Shown: positions 57,641-64,000 of the stretch, one piece after another | Numbering within the stretch: the first letter of the stretch is position 1 | How the letters are laid out: each line of letters starts with the position of its first letter | Source: Spongilla lacustris | Lineage: Eukaryota; Porifera; Demospongiae; Spongillida; Spongillidae | Reading direction: 5' to 3' | Assembly: GCA_949361645.1 (NCBI GenBank) | Contig: OX442420.1 | Span: 3,455,882 to 3,519,881 of the forward strand | Length of the DNA stretch: 64,000 nt | Made by a program: the position numbers and the translations under genes | Notes under the pieces: generated by a model | Database searches by the model: none | The model's input: the letters and a program-made list of their open reading frames with translations, nothing else | Told to the model about the DNA's origin: nothing

Positions 57641-58132
57641 CTGGAAAAGAAAAAATGAAACTTTTAATCCCATTCACATGGTCATATTCAATTTCAAAAT
57701 TCTTTAGACTTTTAGATTGCTTGTCAAAATTAATGCAAATGCATCTAGTACGTTATACACATCCATTCTTTAAAAAATTGGTGCTTGAATAAAAGTTTTA
57801 GTTTCGATTAGGCCCAATGTTGATGACAGCACTCTTCTGATCAGGTCTAAATGTTTATCTATTAAGTGCCTATTTATTCTTTGAGGAATACTGCCAAATA
57901 ATTTCATCAAAGCTATAATGTACATTAGGTTGCCATGAATTAGTTATTTTGTAATGTACAACCATATGCATCATTAAACCACACAATCATGGATACCAGC
58001 AAAATTAATTGCTAATATTGAATCATGAATTTTTTTAAACTGAAATGCACATTTTTGTACAATCAAATATAATTTAGGTATAATTTTCTGAAATTCTGAT
58101 TGTATTTTTTAAAATGCACTAATTTTTCTTAC

Positions 58133-59849
58133 TTCACTAAAAGTCATCTTTGAAACAAACTGGCGATTTTGTTCTGCAATAAAACTTTCATCATCAGGTT
58201 CAGCTCCAATTACCGCCTGCACATTTTTCAGCATCAGGCTGAGATTCTTGATTTGACACTCTATGCCATCAATCCTTGCAACTTCCTTTTGCATAGTCTG
58301 AATGATACCATGAAGCTCCTCAATTTTTTTTTTCAATGCTCTGTAATCAGGCACAGATTCAGTATGCATTTGTGCACTCTCCATCCTGGTATAATACATT
58401 GCTGCATCAGGCACATTTTCATGAGTTTGTGCACTCTCCATCCTAGTATAATACATTGTTGCATCAGGCACATTTTCATGATTTTGTGCACTCTCCATCC
58501 TGGTATAATACATTGTTGCATCAGGCACATTTTCATGGGTCTGTGGAGTCAACACTGATGCCACGTCACCGTTTGTAAGATCAGGTAAATCATTCCATTC
58601 ATTTTTATGGGAGCCTGAAAGTGGCACACCTTCCTTGTCTTCATTTCTTATTGGAGAACTCAGCAATGAAGGAGAACTTGTTGGAATTCGAGGAAGTGGT
58701 CTCGGAAGTGTTGATTGTATAGTCAACTTCTGTTCTGGATTCATTGTGCTGCGACACAAATCAGAACGTTTCTTTGAACATACATAATCATAATCTGATT
58801 GAATGCCATTAGTTTCATATCCTTCACGAATACCCGAGTACAATAGTGACTGGATATTGTAATCCTCTTCTGTACTTGCATCCTTCATAGATTGGACATT
58901 TTTTGGGTTGTAATTTTCTAGGATGTGGCGGGAATTTTCATAAAGTTCCTGTGTTTCATTTCTATCTGATGACTCAATGACAACGATTTTGACTTCAGGA
59001 ATATCAACTGGAATTTCCATAATTGTGTTACTGAACTGAGGAATTGCTGGAGATGCGACAAGTGTGGTTTCAGTCGATGAACGGATTAGTGTTATCACTG
59101 AAGTAATGAAATGCTGTGGTATTCCTTGCATATGCTCCTTCGGGTCAGCTCTTTGTGTGTAGATACAAACCTCACTGGGGAATAGGTTAGACACATGTTC
59201 CATGTACTCGGGAAGGTAAAGATGGAGGTATTTAGGGTTTGTTGTGAACTGACCTTCACAATCTAATGGAAGAATCTTCTGTGTGGATGATGTGACGCTG
59301 TAGAATGTAATAGTTTCTTGGGTATTATTGGTTGTTTGAGGAGAACATGTTCTCGTAATGACAAGCAATTCCCCGCTATTGATAGAGCATTTCGAATTTT
59401 TCCAAGCTTTCATACAACAGTGGTAGTAATTTTGCTTTTGTAAGATCAGCAACAGTTTTAAATGTGAAGCCTTTCAATGCTTCATCAACTTTATTGTTAG
59501 GATTGTACAATAGGCTGAACTGAAGAGCAGAATTAGTAGGAATGCTGAAATGAACTGAAGATACACTTGCATTCACAACTTTAGTGTGCTTTACAAAATG
59601 GACATTCAGCCTATCAAATGCTGAAAGAGTTACACGGCTACTTTCTCCAAGGTATCCAGTTTGTACCTGAATGCTGAGAGGTAGCTTATCAGAAAACTGC
59701 TCTACGAATTCTGTAAGTGAAAGGGCACCACTAAGGTTCCATTTGGAAAGAGTTTCAGAGCCTCCAATAGTATTTCTGAGCTGTTTCTTTTGACTAGTAG
59801 TTGGTTTATTTCTTAGAGGCACAGGAGGAGGTTTTGCTCTCTCTGCCAT
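58133..59849 (-). pseudogene. GAREM-like copy 3, exon 1 with 8-nt deletion
   Basis: The exon starts at ATG 59849 (MAERAKPPPVPLRN, PxxPxR ligand) and ends at GAA|GTAAGA, the shared phase-0 donor; the intron is 57641-58132. The length, 1717 nt, is not divisible by three. Comparison with copies 1 and 2 shows 8 nt missing at about 59418-59422, in the CABIT domain just before the conserved CC-x-KAW block. The frame shifts there and a stop follows at 59376; the rest stays open in the other frame to 58133. CABIT signature LPLDCEGQF, SH3 ligand RPLPRIP, three YTRM motifs and a coiled coil are all readable. It is either a young pseudogene or a local sequencing/assembly error. Confidence 0.75.
58381..58551 (-). 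repeat. Three 57-bp in-frame repeats carrying YxxM
   Basis: Three tandem units start at 58381, 58438 and 58495, each 57 bp, encoding HENVPDATMYYTRMESAQ with minor changes. Each unit carries one YTRM, a PI3K-type SH2 site. Copies 1 and 2 have a single equivalent unit (SYVNM, SYVKM). Confidence 0.9.
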
Positions 59850-59864
59850 TTTATTGCAGGACAA

Positions 59865-61025
59865 ATTTTATATTTCCCTGCTGTAGGTGTTATACATTTC
59901 AGTAAAAATTGCTACTTACCTGTATATTAAACATATTACAAACAGATGTTAATCAGTGCTACTAACATACACTGAGGTAGAATCCAAAGCAGCTGTGTAT
60001 TTGCACTCCACTACACTGGCAAATGCAATCCTAGTTTGCAATTGCAGCCAGAATTATTGGGAGGGCTAATTTCTACCATATATATAAAATTATATATAAT
60101 TATAATACCATACATATACATATATTCACCTAGATAAAATACATACCAAAAAACAATTCACTGTAGTTGCATGTATGATACTATAAACTGCATTTCATAT
60201 TTTTTGCCAGTTAATGCTTCTATAGGGCCAGTTGCTCAAGAATCTAAGGATGGCTGCAGCAGTTTTGGGGCAGAATGATATTATTCAAAAAGCAACAAAA
60301 AAGCAACAAAAAAGACACTGTCCTTAATGCCCAACTAGTTGTGTACATGTACAATAAGTATTGTTTTCACTTCTTTCAGCCCATAGCTATGTGTTCATTG
60401 ATACAGTCTATGCATTCAAAGATCACCTATATTGACAGTGTACGTGTGTGTAGTGTCCCAGTACATGTATATCATGGAAAGGTGATTATGTGCAATTATA
60501 CATCAACTGCTATGCACATGAAAGAGGATATGTACTGCGCAAGACAATAATTTTTCTATATCTTAATTAAGCTGAGTCAACAGCTGCATCTCTATCATAT
60601 CTAGCAAAGCTTAACAATCATTATACAGCACTGCATAATTAATTAGGTGCAATGATATGTTCACACAGCACAACTTAGTTTATGCATTTATATTGATGTT
60701 AGCCTGTGCATTTTTGCCTGGAAGACTATATTACCCAGTTGCCATGATTCAATTTTAAGCTTCATCCATGGATAGGCCTACTGTGTCTCATTTAATTATT
60801 AACAAATGCTGCTATATTATATGCTCACTAATACGAGTTGCTAACGAATCCAATTTGATAAAATCAGATTCATATAGTGAAAATTACCTGGTATTGAATC
60901 AACAAATTCCATCCCACTGTGCAGGGCATTATTTAAAAACATGCACATGAACGTAAACATTGCAGCTTGGTACTGACTTCTTGCAGTACTAGTGAAACTG
61001 CGTTTGTACTAGCACATGATATGAA
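59865..61025. other. Intergenic upstream of GAREM-like copy 3
   Basis: No gene seen; it probably includes the promoter of copy 3. AT-palindromic text lies at 60080-60120. Confidence 0.4.
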
Positions 61026-61027
61026 GG

Positions 61028-61875
61028 CAGGGGCGGCGGAGCAGGGGGGGGCTGGGGGGGGGGGGGGGGGGCTCAGCCCCCCCTTGCGCTACCATCATCA
61101 GGTTATGAATAACTATAATTTTATTGCGAGCGTGTGTTCTTCGAGATTGCTGTACTGACAGTGACTGTGGGTTTAAATAGGGTTAGTCTCGCAAGCCAGA
61201 CCTACTTCGTTATACACTGGACTGGGGGCAAGGATCAGTAGTTCCTGACTCTGAATGACTTCTTTATCGGTGTTTTGTTTGGGTGCGTGTATAAGGCAGG
61301 TTCTATTGCATGAATCGTGGTCCGTCCGAAGAAAGACACTGAAGTCTGAGCTGTGTTGGAGCGTTAAAGGTACCGCGTGGGGCAAACGTTACAAAGTGCT
61401 GTTTTGAATTGGGGGAACGAATTCGAAGAGAGTAATTCTGTGAGTTGTCGAGGCAGCTCAGTACCCTTAAAAAAACTACAAGACATCAACGTCAAACGCA
61501 AGTATAATTTCGAAGATGAGACAACTGTTTATCTAATTGAGATCCTGCATGACAGAAAGAAGATTTAATAACTGCTTCATCTTGCATGTGCATAAAGAGC
61601 TTGCAGAATGCATTGATCTGGAGGATGTAGCCAATGAATTAAATGATCATGCAGCGAATTAATCATGAAATCATTGAACGCAGTTGTGTGCTATTCTTTA
61701 AAATCTTGTTGGAGTACGAGTTCTTTTCTGAAATGTTGAAACAGGGTACGTGGAAGCTTGAACGATTACAAAGATACGCTTGTTTAAACACGGAGCTTTT
61801 TTTTTTTCGGTGGGGGCGGAGGCGAGGGAGGCCGGGGGGCCCCCCAAAAAATATGGACACCCTCCTCCGCCCCTG
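61028..61875 (+). mobile_element. Deleted hAT-type element with CAGGGGCGG termini
   Basis: The left end CAGGGGCGGCGGAG (61028) and right end CTCCTCCGCCCCTG (to 61875) are inverted copies with one mismatch. Inside, about 61577-61660 reads FHLHVHKELAECIDLEDVAN-type text, the extreme C-terminus of hAT transposases. The rest of the transposase is gone. Flanks share TGAAG near the ends, but no exact 8-bp target duplication is seen. Confidence 0.6.
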
Positions 61876-62546
61876 TGAAGCTGGAAGTTGTATAATCTTA
61901 GTTTCCCATGTTTTGTTTGCATGAATGATTGCTTAGAGTTACAATTTTTGCCAACTTTTGCCATTTACTGAGGTACGATTCATTTACACTGCTCAAACAC
62001 CAATTGCCTATCTGACAATACGTAATTTGAGCAAGGCATCATTAAAAAAAAAAAAAAAAATGCGGTGGTGAGGGGTGTTACTTTTGCTGTAGCACCAGCA
62101 TTACACTCCGTTATTCATATACGGTGGAATTAAGTTGTTTACGATAAGGACTTAAAATGTATCACAATCCATTAGTTTGGAATGAACGGTGGTATTCTGA
62201 ACGAATATTTTTGCACTGGCAGCAATTAAACATAACATTTCGAAACACCATGAGACGTCTAAGTATATTGGTAAACCTTTGTTGGCCGGTTTGAGGGCAT
62301 TAGTAGAATGCGCAGGCTGCCGCCGCAGTTCCATTTGAACAGTTCCTTTGAACAATTGAACGTCCCCGTACTACAATATCAGCGTTAATTTTATGCCAAA
62401 ACTCATCTAGGACAATCGGGTAGAACGCTACCCCATACCCTTCTGTCGGTGAGTCGGTGCGCTTATCACGTGTGCATGTGTGCATGCCGCCATGTGTGCA
62501 TGTGTGCAATGCACATGGCCAACCAAATCCTGTTGCCGTACATTAT

Positions 62547-62732
<186 letters not shown>

Positions 62733-62937
62733 GGGCTAATTATAAAGCAATAAGTTTTGCTTTGCAATAGTGGCGACATATCCAATGTAGTGCTATATCG
62801 ATCGATACTAATCAATACGATGAGCATTTACACTATTGACTAGTATCAATATCATTACACCACAACTTACCTTAATGTGCAGTTGAGAGTTTTTCTATGG
62901 GGGGGTGAACACTGCCATAATTCAACACGCGCTCGCT

Positions 62938-63110
62938 TTTCGTATTCGGGTCGCGCCATCTCGTATTCGGGTCGCGCCATCACGTATTCGGGTCGCGCCA
63001 TCTCGTATTCGGGTCGCGCCATCTCGTATTCGGGTCGTGCCGTCTCGTATTTGGGTGGTGCCATTTCGTATTTGGGTGGTGCCATTTCGTATTTGGGTGG
63101 TGCCATCTCG
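62938..63110. repeat. Minisatellite, 21-bp unit, 8 copies
   Basis: Eight head-to-tail units of TCGTATTCGGGTCGCGCCAT type; the last three are a variant (TTTGGGTGGTGCCATTTCG). One minus-strand frame reads MARPEYE heptads and starts inside the repeat; I see no evidence that it is a gene. Confidence 0.95.
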
Positions 63111-63894
63111 TTACAGCTCCGTAACAGTACGTTAGGTAAGAACGTTCTGTTACAGCTCCGTTACAGACATGATACCTCTTAGCCGTTTATTTGTGATTGC
63201 ATAATACCATTGCCATCGTTCCGTACCAGGCTATGGTTTGGATCCAGGGAATTTGTTTTACTTAATTGTATATAATCAGGCATGCTTATGAGCGCCGGTT
63301 GTACGCTCAGCTTCCTCTCCTCTCCGTGCATTCGACAGTACGTAAGAACGGTACGTTCTGACCATAGTACATACTGACACATGCGTAGGGTACTGTCGTT
63401 AAGCTCATGCACCAATGAGAACCCGAGAGTAACGTGTCCTTTGGACCTCTGCTCACTTTGCATCAATCTTCTAATTTAACAATAAGACCGGTACCATGCA
63501 GAAACTGCACAATAACATGTGGTGTTAACTGAGTTACACATATTTGTACATATACAAACACCTTGATTGCATCATTAGATTTATGATGGCACTTGCCTGG
63601 TAAAATGCAGTGATATATAAATATTATACACACATGCAAAAGTGGCACTTTTGAAATAGAATATCTTTAAAAGTACCATTTCTCTTTCTTGCCTTTGATT
63701 CTTAAAAAATTCTATAACTTGGAGTTTTGCCAGGTCGTCCAAGTTTCCAATATTGCAATCTGTATTGTTTAGGTAGTTTAACTAAACTTGGTGGACATCA
63801 AAATAAATTATTGTGATCCTACATGTAATGCCACAATTTAGTAGAATGTCCAAATGTTTTATATAATTATAATGTAGATATCATTGATTTTCAG
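63111..63894. other. Intergenic; possible earlier coding scraps of the next gene
   Basis: Mostly non-coding. At about 63733-63812 the text reads GRPSF... and GGHQNKL, weakly like parts of the family of the next feature, followed by a GTGATC donor. A duplicate CCGTTACAG / CCGTAACAG phrase lies at 63113-63165. Confidence 0.3.
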
Positions 63895-64000
63895 CTGGTG
63901 GTTTGTTATTCATGGAGGCATTGATGGCTATAGTCGTCGAATCATATACTCCAATAACAATCGAGCAGACACAGTTCTGCAGTTATTTCTTGCATCTGTA
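63895..64000 (+). CDS. Integrase-core domain exon, cut by window edge
   Basis: After an acceptor (GATTTTCAG) the frame reads [20 protein letters not shown] and [15 protein letters not shown] to the window end. It matches the integrase-core proteins that are abundant in sponges, corals and fish (pattern RWxFVIHGxIDGYSR ... NNRAxTVLxLF), transposon-derived or domesticated. The preceding intron may be only 82 nt (63813-63894). The rest lies outside the window, so gene or relic cannot be decided. Confidence 0.6.

Noticed and set aside
62867..63106. MARPEYE-repeat protein on the minus strand
   Set aside because: It starts within a 21-bp minisatellite, which is open in more than one frame on the opposite strand too; no splice or homology support.

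Overview
The window is gene-poor, AT-rich, intron-bearing animal DNA crowded with transposons, best matched to a marine invertebrate and most likely a sponge. Four observations point that way: an N-terminal 2A-like peptide joined to a DEATH domain (known from sponge, cnidarian and echinoderm innate-immune genes), CABIT+SAM (GAREM-like) genes, metazoan GT-AG introns, and a nuclear copy of mitochondrial cox3 that uses TGA for tryptophan. The species cannot be fixed from sequence alone.

Host-like genes. Three paralogous two-exon GAREM-like adaptor genes lie at 861-3557 (+), 36724-39197 (-) and 57434-59849 (-). Each has an N-terminal SH3-ligand motif, a CABIT domain, a proline-rich SH3 ligand, YxxM phosphotyrosine motif(s), a coiled coil, then a separate SAM exon joined at an identical phase-0 splice site. 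The third copy carries an 8-nt coding deletion and a threefold tandem amplification of its YxxM motif. At 8379-10267 (+) three phase-1 exons encode a 2A-like signal peptide, a DEATH domain and a proline-rich linker. This looks like the front of an NLR-type gene, and the rest is not visible. An integrase-core exon begins at the right edge (63895).

Transposon landscape. At 20.5-28.2 kb there is a nested chain of REL-endonuclease non-LTR retrotransposons. One intact 1272-codon copy is surrounded by many 5'-truncated 3' ends, and the copies are separated by (TAA)n arrays in one fixed orientation. Relics of the same group recur at 3.7-5.6, 11.2, 19.4, 40.6, 42.8 and 44.3 kb. Ty3/gypsy-type LTR element pieces lie at 10.6-14.8 kb (interrupted by an assembly gap and by the cox3 insert) and 28.2-30.0 kb. 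A DIRS-like tyrosine-recombinase retrotransposon relic fills 50.9-55.0 kb. hAT-type relics lie near 7, 31.7 and 61.4 kb, and a Helitron helicase relic at 34.5-35.0 kb.

Other structure. A foldback element with minisatellite arms (40-42.1 kb), a near-perfect 101-bp-arm hairpin element (15.6 kb), several small inverted-repeat elements, G/C homopolymer runs beside hAT-like termini, minisatellites (16.6, 35.1, 63.0 kb) and long dinucleotide arrays account for much of the rest. Two approximately 1.1-kb near-identical duplications (4159/19431 and 11158/27884) may be real or assembly artefacts; the second abuts the 200-N gap. Everything not listed appears to be intergenic or intronic DNA in which I see no gene.
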